Shown: positions 9,768 through 17,977 of the stretch, in pieces
Numbering within the stretch: the stretch's first letter is position 1
Layout of the letters: every line of letters begins with the position of its first letter
The notes under the pieces: model-generated
The model's database searches: none
Told to the model about the DNA's origin: nothing
Seen by the model: the letters and a program-made list of their open reading frames with translations, nothing else
Source of the DNA: CAVYXK01 sp963772445
GTDB lineage: Bacteria > Pseudomonadota > Alphaproteobacteria > Acetobacterales > Acetobacteraceae
DNA: 64,000 nt
Assembly: GCA_963772445.1 (NCBI GenBank)
Contig: CAVYXK010000019.1
Coordinates: 868,001 to 932,000 of the forward strand
Direction of reading: 5' to 3'
Position numbers and translations under genes: made by a program

Positions 9768-10225
9768 CCCAGCCGCTCGATCCGATCCCGCCAGCCGGAG
9801 AGGAGCGCCCGGCGCGCATCGCCAGTACCGAAATGAAGCAAAACCGTCAGGCCATCGGGCGGTCGCAACGCGCCCAGTCGGTCGGGCCATTCCACCAGCA
9901 CGATGTCGCGCAGCGCCTCCTCCCACCCCAGCTCCGTTAATGCCTGCGGTCCCTCGATTCGCCAGAGGTCGAAATGATGCACGCGGCCGAGCCTTGTGTC
10001 GTACGTCTGCACCAGTGTGAAACTGGGGCTTGGCACATCGAGCGCCTCATCGCCGGTCGCTGCGCGGAGAAAGCTGCGCGCCAGCACCGTCTTCCCGACC
10101 CCAAGCGGCCCGTCCAGCAGGATCGCATCGCCGGGTCGCGCGACGGCGGCAAGGCGGGTGCCGAGCCGTTCGGTCCCCGCAGGGTCGGGCAGTTCGATCA
10201 GGCACGTGGCGATAGGGGCGGACAT
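9764..10225 (-). CDS. tsaE: tRNA threonylcarbamoyladenosine biosynthesis ATPase TsaE
   Basis: Small P-loop ATPase required with TsaB and TsaD to make the t6A base at position 37 of ANN-decoding tRNAs. About 153 residues. The Walker A motif GPLGVGKT, the PSPSFTLVQTYD motif and the HFDLWRIE segment are all present. The start is the ATG giving MSAPIATC; an open extension of 18 codons upstream has no family similarity. It is the first gene of a four-gene minus-strand run whose junctions are all 4-bp overlaps, implying translational coupling. Confidence 0.92.
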   Translation of the reverse strand: MSAPIATCLIELPDPAGTERLGTRLAAVARPGDAILLDGPLGVGKTVLARSFLRAATGDEALDVPSPSFTLVQTYDTRLGRVHHFDLWRIEGPQALTELGWEEALRDIVLVEWPDRLGALRPPDGLTVLLHFGTGDARRALLSGWRDRIERLG

Positions 10226-10342
10226 GCGCCAAGTATCCCGCCGGCCCGGAGTCCGGAACAACTGCTTGAGTGTGGCCACTCAGTACCTAGTTAGCAATGC
10301 AGAGACGATGAACAGATCGGGACCACCGGCGCCCGCCGCTCG

Positions 10343-11128
10343 CTAGACGCCCTTCAGCTCGATCCGGGCCAGGAACGCACGCAATCGCTCGTGCGTTTGC
10401 GCGCCGAATACATCGCTGGGCGTGCCCTCCACCGCAACCCGGCCGGCATCCATGAACACGACTCGCCGGGCAACGTCGCGGGCAAAGCTCATCTCATGCG
10501 TAACCAGGATCATCGTCATCCCCTCGCGGGCGAGCTGGTGCACCACCGTCAGCACTTCGCCGACCAGCTCCGGGTCCAGCGCCGAGGTGATTTCATCCAG
10601 CAGCAGCACTTTCGGCGCCATCGCAACCGCCCGCGCGATCCCGACTCGCTGCTGCTGGCCGCCGGACAACTCGTACGGCAGGCTGTCGAATTTTTCGCTC
10701 AGCCCTACGCGGGCCAACCAGTGCTCGGCGAGTCCGCGCGCCTCCCGCTTGCTCATGCGGCGGACCTTGCGCAGGCCAAGCATCACGTTCTCGGCCGCGG
10801 TCAGATGTGGGAACAGGTTGAAGAGCTGGAACACCATGCCCGTATCGGCGCGGATGCGCGCCAATTCCCGCTCGCCGCGCGGCCGGCGATCGCCGTTGCG
10901 ATAGCCCACTTCCACACCGTCGAGCTGGACCGAGCCGCCGTCATACCGCTCCAACAGGTTGATGCAGCGCAGCAGCGTCGTCTTGCCACTGCCGCTCGCG
11001 CCGATGACGGCGAGCACCTCGCCGCGATGCACGTCCAGATCGACGCCGTTCAGCACTTGCTGGACGCCGAACGACTTGGTCAGCCCGCGCACCCGGACCA
11101 GGGGCGCCGCAGCACTAATCCCGGACAT
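10343..11128 (-). CDS. Polar amino-acid ABC transporter ATP-binding protein
   Basis: ATPase of a HisP/GlnQ-type importer, 261 residues. It has Walker A GASGSGKTT near residue 43, the signature LSGGQQQR, Walker B VLLLDEIT with the ITSALDPE D-loop, and the switch histidine in VTHEMSFA. The NLLERYDGG and FNLFPHLT stretches are typical of the amino-acid subfamily. The start overlaps the permease stop by 14 bp. It is the last gene of the four-gene importer run and acts at the cytoplasmic face of the inner membrane. Confidence 0.92.
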   Translation of the reverse strand: MSGISAAAPLVRVRGLTKSFGVQQVLNGVDLDVHRGEVLAVIGASGSGKTTLLRCINLLERYDGGSVQLDGVEVGYRNGDRRPRGERELARIRADTGMVFQLFNLFPHLTAAENVMLGLRKVRRMSKREARGLAEHWLARVGLSEKFDSLPYELSGGQQQRVGIARAVAMAPKVLLLDEITSALDPELVGEVLTVVHQLAREGMTMILVTHEMSFARDVARRVVFMDAGRVAVEGTPSDVFGAQTHERLRAFLARIELKGV

Positions 11129-11762
11129 AGGCGAAGCGGGCCTCCAGCCGGCGCGCCGACAGCGACAGCGCGTAGTTGATGACGAAATACATCAGCGCCC
11201 CCAGCACATAAAGCGGCATCGGCCGGAACGTTCGCCCGACCACCTGCTGGATGGAGAGCATCAGATCGACGATGCCGACCAACGAGACAAGAGCGCTGCC
11301 CTTCACGGTCTCGACCACCGTGTTCACCCAGGGCGGCAGAAAGCGGCGCAGCGCCTGCGGGAAGATCACGTACAGCATACGCTGCTCGAAGGTCAGGCCG
11401 ATCGCCTTGGCGGCTTCGGTCTGGCCGAGATGGATCGATTGCAGCGCACCGCGCGCTGATTCGGCGACGTGCGCCGTCTCGAACGCCGCCAACGCCGCCA
11501 GTGCGGCCCAGAAATTGCCGATCTTCACACCGAGCGCCGGCAGCCCGTAGTATACGAAGAAGATCAGTACCAGCAGCGGCGTGCCGCGCACGATGTCGCT
11601 ATAGACGCGGATCGGCCAGGCGACGATGCGTGGCCCATAGGTCAGTCCCGCGCCCAGCACCACGCCCAGCGCCAGCGCCACCACGACGACGATACCCGAT
11701 ACTTCCAGGGTGACCAGCAGCCCTTGCCACAGGAACGGCAGGCTGGTGAGCATGAGTCTCAT
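11115..11762 (-). CDS. Polar amino-acid ABC transporter permease (second subunit)
   Basis: Inner-membrane permease of the HisM/GlnP class, 215 residues and about five membrane spans. It has the RGTPLLVLIFFVYYGLP motif near residue 70 and the EAA loop around AKAIGLTFEQRMLYVIFPQALR. The start ATG overlaps the previous permease stop (ATGA). A much longer open frame upstream of it lies antiphase inside the first permease and is not used. It presumably pairs with the product of 11759-12427 to form a heterodimeric channel. Confidence 0.9.
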   Translation of the reverse strand: MRLMLTSLPFLWQGLLVTLEVSGIVVVVALALGVVLGAGLTYGPRIVAWPIRVYSDIVRGTPLLVLIFFVYYGLPALGVKIGNFWAALAALAAFETAHVAESARGALQSIHLGQTEAAKAIGLTFEQRMLYVIFPQALRRFLPPWVNTVVETVKGSALVSLVGIVDLMLSIQQVVGRTFRPMPLYVLGALMYFVINYALSLSARRLEARFAYVRD

Positions 11763-12427
11763 GCGCGTCGCACGGCGAAGCGGCGCTCGAGCAGGCGCAA
11801 GCCGAGCAGCAGCAACGCCCCGGTCACCAGATACATCGGCGCGACCACGGCATAGACTTCGATGACGCGGAACGTGTTGGTGTAGATCCAGTTGGCGCCA
11901 TACGCGAGCTCCGGCACCGCGATCACCGAGGCGAGCGAGGTGTCCTTGAACAGTGAGATGAAGGCGTTGCCGAGCGAGGGCAGCACGATGCGGAACATGG
12001 TCGGCAGGGTCACCCACAGGACGCGCTGCGCGGGCGTAAGCCCGATAGCCCGGCCGGCATCCAGCAGGCCGCGTGGGACTGCCTGCAGCCCGGCGCGGAA
12101 TACCTCCACCAGATAGGCGCCGGCATAGACGGCAAGCGTGATAATGAAACTCGTCGTCGGATTGTAGGCGAAGCCTCCGACGCTCGGGATGCCGTAGAAC
12201 ACCAGATAGACCAGCAGCAGCAGCGGCACGTTGCGGATGAACTCGACATAGGCGGCGATCACCGTCCGCACGATGCGGCCCGAGGCGGTTGCCGCCAGCG
12301 CCAGCGTCAACCCGATCACCGTCCCCGCCAGCACGCCGAGCACCGCGAGCTCCAGGCTCAGCACCAGGCCCCACTCGAGACGGTCGAAATAGTGCCAGAC
12401 GAAGTGGAAATTAAGGTGGTAATTCAC
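11759..12427 (-). CDS. Polar amino-acid ABC transporter permease (first subunit)
   Basis: Inner-membrane permease, 222 residues with about five hydrophobic spans. The EFIRNVPLLLLVYLVFYGIP motif and the EAA-loop segment ARAIGLTPAQRVLWVTLP identify the amino-acid permease family. It lies 18 bases after the binding-protein gene on the same strand, so the order is binding protein, permease, permease, ATPase, a complete importer operon. Confidence 0.9.
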   Translation of the reverse strand: MNYHLNFHFVWHYFDRLEWGLVLSLELAVLGVLAGTVIGLTLALAATASGRIVRTVIAAYVEFIRNVPLLLLVYLVFYGIPSVGGFAYNPTTSFIITLAVYAGAYLVEVFRAGLQAVPRGLLDAGRAIGLTPAQRVLWVTLPTMFRIVLPSLGNAFISLFKDTSLASVIAVPELAYGANWIYTNTFRVIEVYAVVAPMYLVTGALLLLGLRLLERRFAVRRA

Positions 12428-12445
12428 TCGTGGCTGGAGGCGCGA

Positions 12446-13312
12446 TCAGATGGGCGGGAAGCCCGGCACCTGTGACGGCGGCTTCTCGCCGAAGAACTCC
12501 TCGAAGGCGGCGGTGTAGATCTCCGGCTGATGACCGTGCATGGCGACGTTGAAGCAGGTGTTGACCCATTGCAGCCAATCGAAGTCGCTCTGCCGCATGG
12601 CGGCGCTGTAAAGCTGCGCCTCGTAGGCGTAACCGGGATTGGTATAGACGCCGGGGTTCTTCTTCACCAGCCATTTCACAGTCGAGGCGTCCACCACCGC
12701 AACGTCGGCGCGGTTGGCGGTGATCGCCTGGAAGCAGTTGGCCTGGGTGTCGAGTTGTAACACCTGCGCCTGCGGCAGCGCATTGTGAACCAGCGTATCG
12801 GCATCGACATTCTGCAGCACCGCCGCGCGGACCTGGCTGCCGGCCGCCTTCAGTGCATCGTAAGTCTGCCACTTGCCCGATGGTGCCGTCATCAGCGCCG
12901 CGCCCTCCACATAGTACGGCCGCGAGAACGCTACGAGCTGGGCGCGTGCCGGCGACACGGTCATGAACTGAATGACCACGTCCACCTTGCCGGTGGTGAT
13001 GTTGGGGATACGTGCATTCGGATCCTGCTGCACGTATTCCACTTTCGTCTCGTCGTCGAACAGCCCCTTCGCCAGGATGCGCGCCATGGCGATGTCCATG
13101 CCGGTCAGCTTGCCGTTTTCGTCCTCGAAATGCCAGGGCGGGTTGGTCGAGCCGGTTCCAACGATCAGGTGGCCGCGGTCCAGCACGGTACGCAACAATG
13201 AGGTCGAGGCAGCCTGGGCAGCCGCGCGCGGCGCGTCGAGCGCGGCGGCGGCAAGCACGGCGCCAGCGCCACCAAGCGCCAGGAGATTGCGTCGCTGCGG
13301 ATGATCAACCAT
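12446..13312 (-). CDS. Amino-acid ABC transporter substrate-binding protein, family 3
   Basis: Periplasmic binding protein of a polar amino-acid importer, 288 residues. The ATG at 13312 follows a strong GGGGGAAG ribosome site. The N-terminus QRRNLLALGGAGAVLAAAAL is signal-peptide-like with a possible twin-arginine start. The mature part shows family-3 features: LIVGTGSTNPPWHFEDENGK near residue 55, LTGMDIAMARILA, the ITTGKVDVVIQFMTVSPARA block near 115, and a late DFDWLQWVN segment. Its specificity is unknown. The 338-residue open frame extending upstream has no family similarity and is not used. Confidence 0.9.
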   Translation of the reverse strand: MVDHPQRRNLLALGGAGAVLAAAALDAPRAAAQAASTSLLRTVLDRGHLIVGTGSTNPPWHFEDENGKLTGMDIAMARILAKGLFDDETKVEYVQQDPNARIPNITTGKVDVVIQFMTVSPARAQLVAFSRPYYVEGAALMTAPSGKWQTYDALKAAGSQVRAAVLQNVDADTLVHNALPQAQVLQLDTQANCFQAITANRADVAVVDASTVKWLVKKNPGVYTNPGYAYEAQLYSAAMRQSDFDWLQWVNTCFNVAMHGHQPEIYTAAFEEFFGEKPPSQVPGFPPI

Positions 13313-13689
13313 GGCTTCCCCCTTTGAGCATTTCGCTCGCTTTTTGCCCGCGCATTTCTGGCACAGGCTGGCGATTGAGGAAAGTGCCTCGCCTGAGCAA
13401 TCGGCATCCAATCCGTAGGTGATATCTCTACGGGAACGACACGCATTGGATGCAATGACCAATTATCTCGAGCCGACCACCCTACAGCTCTGCCCGCTGC
13501 TTAATCTCGGCAAACCGCGCCTGGAGATCAAACGCGTGGTCCATGGCCTGTGAACCACGCTGAAACATCTGCGCGTTCGGCGTACATCTGCCTTCATCTA
13601 CGTTAGAACTTTCTTCTCCCGCCGCTTTACAAGGTTTGCGAAGCGGGTCAGCATCGATGCGATCACTGTCTCTGCGGTAGTCAACCCGC
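13313..13689. other. 377-base region without a confident gene, upstream of the importer operon
   Basis: Holds the presumed promoter of the amino-acid importer (transcribed leftwards) and the nested inverted repeat described separately. On the minus strand, around 13470-13590, a short codon-like tail (MFQRGSQAMDHAFDLQ followed by a helical stretch and a stop) looks like the C-terminal scrap of an unidentified gene. It is too short to name. Confidence 0.4.
13404..13453 (-). promoter_or_regulatory. Nested inverted repeats upstream of the amino-acid importer
   Basis: Outer arms GCATCCAAT (13404-13412) and ATTGGATGC (13445-13453) pair perfectly over 9 bp. Inner arms CCGTAG (13413-13418) and CTACGG (13428-13433) pair over 6 bp. 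The element sits roughly 90-140 bases before the binding-protein start codon. It could be a two-site operator or a leader-RNA hairpin. No known riboswitch class is recognised. Confidence 0.4.
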
Positions 13690-14106
13690 CTACCACGGAT
13701 CGATCAACGCCACACCGCAATCCGCGAAGTCTTTTGTATTGCGCGTCGCTATAGCTTTGGCGCCACGTGCCCGGGCGATGGCCGCGATCTGCAGGTCCGC
13801 CATCCCCACCTGCTTGCCGTTTCGGCGCCGATCGGCCGCCCACTCGGCGTACTCAACCGCGGCCGCGCTATCGAATGGCAGGATCCGGCCGGGGAACAGT
13901 GCCGCAAATGCTGCGAGAACGCCGCGCCGCAGCGCGTCTCGCCGGCGACCAACGCCCATGTGGCTCAAACCATAGAGCATCTCGGCCTCACTGATCGCCG
14001 TGACGTACAACGTCTCCGCCGGCTGCGCGTCAGTCCAGAAAACCACCGACGCTGCGGGATTTGGCTTGGTCAGTTCGGATATGACATTCGTATCGAGGAT
14101 GATCAC
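13690..14106 (-). CDS. fitB: PIN-domain toxin, FitB/VapC type
   Basis: A predicted Mg-dependent ribonuclease toxin, about 138 residues. PIN-domain acidic residues are visible in ILDTNVISEL (residue 4), ISEAEMLYGL near 39, and KQVGMADLQIAAIA near 97, followed by ATRNTKDFADCG. I use the GTG at 14106 (VIILDTN), which overlaps the likely antitoxin stop as GTGA; the frame is open to a GTG five codons upstream. It is encoded with the FitA-like antitoxin and presumably repressed as a complex at the palindrome 14371-14386. Confidence 0.85.
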   Translation of the reverse strand: MIILDTNVISELTKPNPAASVVFWTDAQPAETLYVTAISEAEMLYGLSHMGVGRRRDALRRGVLAAFAALFPGRILPFDSAAAVEYAEWAADRRRNGKQVGMADLQIAAIARARGAKAIATRNTKDFADCGVALIDPW

Positions 14107-14353
14107 CTCGGCGGGTCCCACTCAGGACCCGAGAAGCGTGCGGGATCTCCGGCAACTCGAGACCCCCGAGGGGTTCGAAGATCGCTCGCATGGCCTGCCC
14201 CAGCCCGCCCGAGCCTCCCAGGGGCGCCGCGGCCAGACCCTGTCGCAGAATCTGGCGAGCTTCTTCCTCCATGGACCGTCGGTGTGCCGCCGCCTGCTCT
14301 TTGAGCCGCACGTGCAGACTATCTTCGATGTTACGGATAACGAGCGTTGCCAT
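14103..14353 (-). CDS. fitA: FitA-type ribbon-helix-helix antitoxin, apparent frameshift
   Basis: The N-terminus MATLVIRNIEDSLHVRLKEQ with HRRSMEEEARQIL is the standard FitA/Arc-type DNA-binding domain that neutralises FitB and represses its own operon. As read, the frame runs on into the toxin gene. One frame over, the stretch before the toxin reads ARFSGPEWDPPR then a stop, exactly the kind of C-terminal tail that FitA uses to wrap FitB. A one-base deletion near 14135 would explain this. With it corrected, the gene ends at 14103 with a GTGA overlap. Recognition is good; the frameshift reading is inference. Confidence 0.78.
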
Positions 14354-14370
14354 TGTATGCCCCGGCGATG

Positions 14371-14386
14371 TGCTAGCATGCTAGCA
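14371..14386. promoter_or_regulatory. 16-bp perfect palindrome, likely FitAB operator
   Basis: TGCTAGCATGCTAGCA is its own reverse complement and consists of two abutting copies of the 8-bp palindrome TGCTAGCA. It lies 18 bases upstream of the fitA start, in the gap to the divergent ThDP-enzyme gene. The gonococcal FitAB operator uses related TGCTATCA/TGATAGCA half-sites (family knowledge, from memory), so an autoregulatory role is plausible. It could also affect the divergent gene. Confidence 0.6.
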
Positions 14387-14498
14387 TCAACCGCTGCACG
14401 CCGTCAACTTGCGCCCTCCACCGTTCCCCACCCCAGTAGCTTTTGACGCCCCCACCCCGCCGCGCCAGCATAAGCCCCACGCCGCACACGGGGCCATC

Positions 14499-16190
14499 AT
14501 GACCACACACTCCCGCATCGCCGCCGAGGATTACCTCGACGCCCTCGCCGCGCAGGGCATCGACCACCTGTTCGTTAACCCCGGCACCGATTTTGCTCCG
14601 GTCATCGAGGCCTTCGCCCGTGCCGCCCGCACCAATCGTCCGGTGCCGAAACCGCTGGTGATCCCGCACGAGAACGCAGCGGTCTCGATGGCGCACGGCT
14701 ACACCGCGGTGACTGGTCGGCCGCAGGCGGTGATGGCCCATGTCAACGTTGGCCTGGCGAACACGCTCTGCGCGCTGTTCGACGCCAGCCGCGACCGCAT
14801 TCCGATGCTGGTCACGTCCGGCCGTACGCCGATCACCGAGAACGGCCCCTCCGGCACCCGCAGCGTGTACATCCACTGGGCACAAGAGATGTTCGACCAG
14901 GCCGCCATGCTGCGCGAGTTCGTCAAGTGGGACTACGAGATGCGCCGGCCGGACCAGATCGCCGACGTGGTGACGCGGGCGATGGAGATCGCCACCGCCT
15001 CACCGGCCGGGCCGGTCTATCTCAGCCTGCCGCGCGAGGTGCTGGGCGAAACTGTCGGTGCGACAGCGGAAGCGTCTCGCCCGCCGCGCGCCAAGCCCCG
15101 GCCGCCGCTGCCGGCGCCGTCGGATGTGGAGCAGCTTGCCGACTGGATCGCCGCAGCGAACCAGCCGTTGATCATCACCGGCACGCTCGGCCGCGATCCG
15201 CGGGAAAGCGAGGCGCTGGCGCGGCTCGCTGACCGCTTCGCCCTGCCGGTGGTGCCGTTCAACACGCGGTATTTCGCGCTCTCCAGCACGCATCCGATGT
15301 TCCAGGGCTCGCTGCCTGGGCCGCTGCTCAAAAGTGCGGATCTCGTGCTGGTCTGGGAGACCGACGTCCCCTGGTATCCGAGCAAGGAGTCTCCGCCCGC
15401 CGGGGCGCGCGTGGTGCAGATCGGCGAAGATCCGCTTTACGCGCGCTACCCGATGCGCAGCTTCTCCAGCGACCTGACGATCCGCGCCGCCACACTGCCG
15501 CTGCTCGAAGCGCTGGAGCAGGTGCTCGCCGACCGCAGGCCGAACGTAGCGGAGCGCCGGGCGCGGCTGGCGAAGCGCTCGGCGGAGCTACACGCCGGCT
15601 GGGACGCGGAAGCCGAACGCGACGGCCGGGGAGGGGTCTGCACCAACGCATGGATGAACCACTGCCTACGCGCGGTGGTCGATTCCGACACCATCATGGT
15701 GAACGAATATTCGTTCCGTCAGGAATACTGCCCGCTCCCCGGGCCTGGCAGCCTGCTGAGCGTCAGCGCCGCCGGCGGGCTGGGCTGGGGCTTCGGCGCG
15801 GCGCTCGGCGCCAAGCTGGCCGCGCCTTCACGCAACGTGGTCGCGGTGCTGGGCGATGGCGCGTACATGTTCGCCAACCCCACCGCCTGCCATTTCGTCT
15901 CCCAGGCGCAGAACCTGCCGGTGCTGGTGGTGATCTACAACAACACCCTCTATGGCGCCGTGCGCCGGGCCACGCTGGATATGTTTGAACATGGCGTCGC
16001 CGCCGAGGACGACGGACGGTTGCTCGCCGATCTCGGCCCGGCGCCGGACTATGAGCGGATTGTCGCGGCGCACGGCGGGCACGGCGAGCGCGTCGAGCGG
16101 CCGGGCGAGCTCCCCGGAGCCCTGAAGCGTGCCGCGGCGGCGGTGCGCGAGGGGCGGCAGGCGCTGGTGAACGTGCTCTGCACGGGCTGA
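14499..16190 (+). CDS. Thiamine diphosphate-dependent enzyme, acetolactate-synthase-like
   Basis: A 563-residue three-domain ThDP enzyme. The N-terminal PYR domain has HLFVNPGTDFAPVIEAF and the catalytic-Glu region PHENAAVSMAHGYTAVTG. A central domain follows. The C-terminal PP domain has the Mg/ThDP motif GDGAYMF...YNN near residues 450-480. It resembles the unspecialised IlvB-like proteins annotated as thiamine pyrophosphate-requiring rather than true acetohydroxyacid synthase; no small regulatory subunit gene is nearby. The start is the ATG after which family similarity begins. It is followed with no gap by a flavin monooxygenase, suggesting a shared, unknown pathway acting on an aromatic or keto-acid compound. 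Confidence 0.8.
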   Translation: MTTHSRIAAEDYLDALAAQGIDHLFVNPGTDFAPVIEAFARAARTNRPVPKPLVIPHENAAVSMAHGYTAVTGRPQAVMAHVNVGLANTLCALFDASRDRIPMLVTSGRTPITENGPSGTRSVYIHWAQEMFDQAAMLREFVKWDYEMRRPDQIADVVTRAMEIATASPAGPVYLSLPREVLGETVGATAEASRPPRAKPRPPLPAPSDVEQLADWIAAANQPLIITGTLGRDPRESEALARLADRFALPVVPFNTRYFALSSTHPMFQGSLPGPLLKSADLVLVWETDVPWYPSKESPPAGARVVQIGEDPLYARYPMRSFSSDLTIRAATLPLLEALEQVLADRRPNVAERRARLAKRSAELHAGWDAEAERDGRGGVCTNAWMNHCLRAVVDSDTIMVNEYSFRQEYCPLPGPGSLLSVSAAGGLGWGFGAALGAKLAAPSRNVVAVLGDGAYMFANPTACHFVSQAQNLPVLVVIYNNTLYGAVRRATLDMFEHGVAAEDDGRLLADLGPAPDYERIVAAHGGHGERVERPGELPGALKRAAAAVREGRQALVNVLCTG

Positions 16191-17878
16191 CGTCCCGGCC
16201 GCGAGCGACCAGCGTCCTGGTGGTCGGCGCCGGCCCAGTCGGGCTGACGCTGGCGATGGACCTCGCTTGGCGCGGCATCGATGTGCTGGTGGTGGAGACG
16301 CGCCGGCGCGGCGAACCTCCGAGCGTGCGGTGCAACCATGTCGCTGCGCGTTCGATGGAGATTTTCCGCCGGCTCGGCGTCGCTCGCGCCGTGCGCGAGG
16401 CGGATGCGTTGCCGGCCGACTATCCGAATGATGTTTCGTTCCGCACCACCACGTGCGGGATCGAGTTCGCCCGCATCCACATCCCCTGTCGGCGGGATCG
16501 CTATCGCGACAAGACCGGTCCCGACGGCTGGTGGCCAACCCCGGAGCCGCCGCACCGGATCAACCAGATTTACCTGGAACCTGTGCTGTTCGCCCATGCC
16601 GCAGCGATGCCCGGGCTCCGCATTGCCGATCGCACCCGGCTGACCGGCTTCCAGCAGTCGGACGAAGGCGTGGTCGCGGCCGTGCGGGACCTCGATAGCG
16701 GCGAGTCGTGGACGATCACGTGCAACTATATGATCGGTTGCGACGGCGCACATTCGGAGACCCGTCGCGCCATCGGTGCGCGCCTGACCGGCGATTCGGT
16801 CGTGCAGCGCACGCAATCGACCTTCATCCGCGCGCCCGAGCTGATCCGCCGCATGCGGGCGCCGCATGCATGGTCCACGCAGTCGCTGAACCCGCGACGC
16901 AGCGGCAACATGTTCGCGATCGATGGACGCGAGACCTGGCTGATCCACAACTATCTGCGTCCCGAAGAGACGCATTTCGAGGCGGTGGACCGCGATCGCT
17001 CGATCCGTCTGCTGCTCGGGGTCGGTCCGGACTTCGAGTATCAGGTGATCGGCAAGGAGGACTGGATCGGCCGCCGGCTGGTCGCCGACCGGTTCCGCGA
17101 CCGGCGCGTGTTTATTTGCGGGGATGCCGCGCATATCTGGGTGCCGTTCGCCGGCTACGGAATGAACGCCGGGATTGCTGATGCAACCAACCTGTCCTGG
17201 ATGCTGGCCGGCGTCCTGCAAGGCTGGGCGGATCCGGCGATCCTCGACGCCCACGAGGCCGAGCGGCAGCCGATCACCGAGCAGGTTTCCCATTATGCCA
17301 TGGATACCGCGATCGCGTTGGCGCGAGCGCGTGGGGCGGTTCCGCCGAAGATCGAGGACCCTGGACCGGAGGGCGAGACAGTACGCGCCGAATTCGGCCG
17401 CAACGTGTACGAGCTGAACGTGCCGCAATATTGCTGTGGCGGGCTGAATTTCGGCACGTTCTATGTTGGCTCGCCGATCGTGGCGGCGGATGATGAGGAG
17501 CCGCCGGCTTATACGATGTACGATTTCACGCCCTCGACGGTGCCGGGGTGCCGCACGCCGCACCTCTGGCTGCGCGATGGGCGCTCGCTCCACGACGTGC
17601 TCGGTAACGGCTTCACCCTGCTGCGGCTCGATCGCGCGGCGGATGTCGATCCGCTGGTGTGGGCCGCTGCGCGATGCCGCCTGCCGCTCGCGGTGCTGGA
17701 TTTGGGGACGGATGAGGCCGGAGCAGCTTATCGCGGATGCAAGCTGGTGCTGTCGAGGCCCGACCAGCATGTTGCCTGGCGCGGCAATGCACCGCCGCGC
17801 GATCCGGAGCGGTTGATCGATCTTGTGCGCGGACGACAGGTTCGGGCTGAATTGAAAAATCCAGGCCTCTCGTTATGA
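16187..17878 (+). CDS. FAD-dependent aromatic-ring monooxygenase family protein (PheA/TfdB type)
   Basis: A class A flavoprotein hydroxylase of about 560 residues. It has the N-terminal GxGxxG motif VVGAGPVGLTLAMDLA, the IGCDGAHSETRR DG motif near residue 180, and the ICGDAAHIWVPFAGYGMN GD motif near 310, then a thioredoxin-like C-terminal domain. The start is uncertain. The first Rossmann strand begins before the GTG at 16220, and upstream the frame offers only a CTG at 16187 overlapping the previous stop, or an undetected indel. A large antisense open frame is a GC artefact. The substrate is probably a phenolic or related ring, unidentified. Confidence 0.82.
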   Translation: MTSRPRATSVLVVGAGPVGLTLAMDLAWRGIDVLVVETRRRGEPPSVRCNHVAARSMEIFRRLGVARAVREADALPADYPNDVSFRTTTCGIEFARIHIPCRRDRYRDKTGPDGWWPTPEPPHRINQIYLEPVLFAHAAAMPGLRIADRTRLTGFQQSDEGVVAAVRDLDSGESWTITCNYMIGCDGAHSETRRAIGARLTGDSVVQRTQSTFIRAPELIRRMRAPHAWSTQSLNPRRSGNMFAIDGRETWLIHNYLRPEETHFEAVDRDRSIRLLLGVGPDFEYQVIGKEDWIGRRLVADRFRDRRVFICGDAAHIWVPFAGYGMNAGIADATNLSWMLAGVLQGWADPAILDAHEAERQPITEQVSHYAMDTAIALARARGAVPPKIEDPGPEGETVRAEFGRNVYELNVPQYCCGGLNFGTFYVGSPIVAADDEEPPAYTMYDFTPSTVPGCRTPHLWLRDGRSLHDVLGNGFTLLRLDRAADVDPLVWAAARCRLPLAVLDLGTDEAGAAYRGCKLVLSRPDQHVAWRGNAPPRDPERLIDLVRGRQVRAELKNPGLSL

Positions 17879-17916
17879 TTTTGATACGGAACCAGCCCGG
17901 TTCATGGGAGCCAAAG

Positions 17917-17940
17917 CGTAGTCGCACGCTACGGATTTTT
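17917..17940 (+). terminator. Possible weak intrinsic terminator after the monooxygenase
   Basis: A CGTAG/CTACG stem with a 7-base loop is followed by GATTTTT. The stem is short, so the call is tentative. Its place, 38 bases after the monooxygenase stop and before the next transcription unit, fits. Confidence 0.35.
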
Positions 17941-17961
17941 GAGTCGTCATTGACACGACTC
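17941..17961. promoter_or_regulatory. 7-bp-arm inverted repeat upstream of the hydrolase gene
   Basis: GAGTCGT and ACGACTC are perfect inverted arms with a 7-base spacer, ending 16 bases before the hydrolase start. It could be an operator for the hydrolase transcription unit or part of the preceding terminator region. Confidence 0.3.
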
Positions 17962-17977
17962 GGCCGCAACCGGTCTT

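Noticed and set aside
13598..13843. 81-codon minus-strand frame over the fitB 3' end
   Set aside because: Lies out of frame inside the PIN toxin gene and extends into non-coding sequence; composition is random.
14499..16190. Acetolactate synthase large subunit (ilvB)
   Set aside because: Sequence pattern fits the broader ThDP family, no small subunit follows, and the context is a monooxygenase, so the specific biosynthetic call is not justified.
16049..17770. 573-codon open frame on the minus strand
   Set aside because: Antisense to the flavin monooxygenase, whose motifs are unmistakable. Long antisense frames are expected at this GC content; no family similarity.
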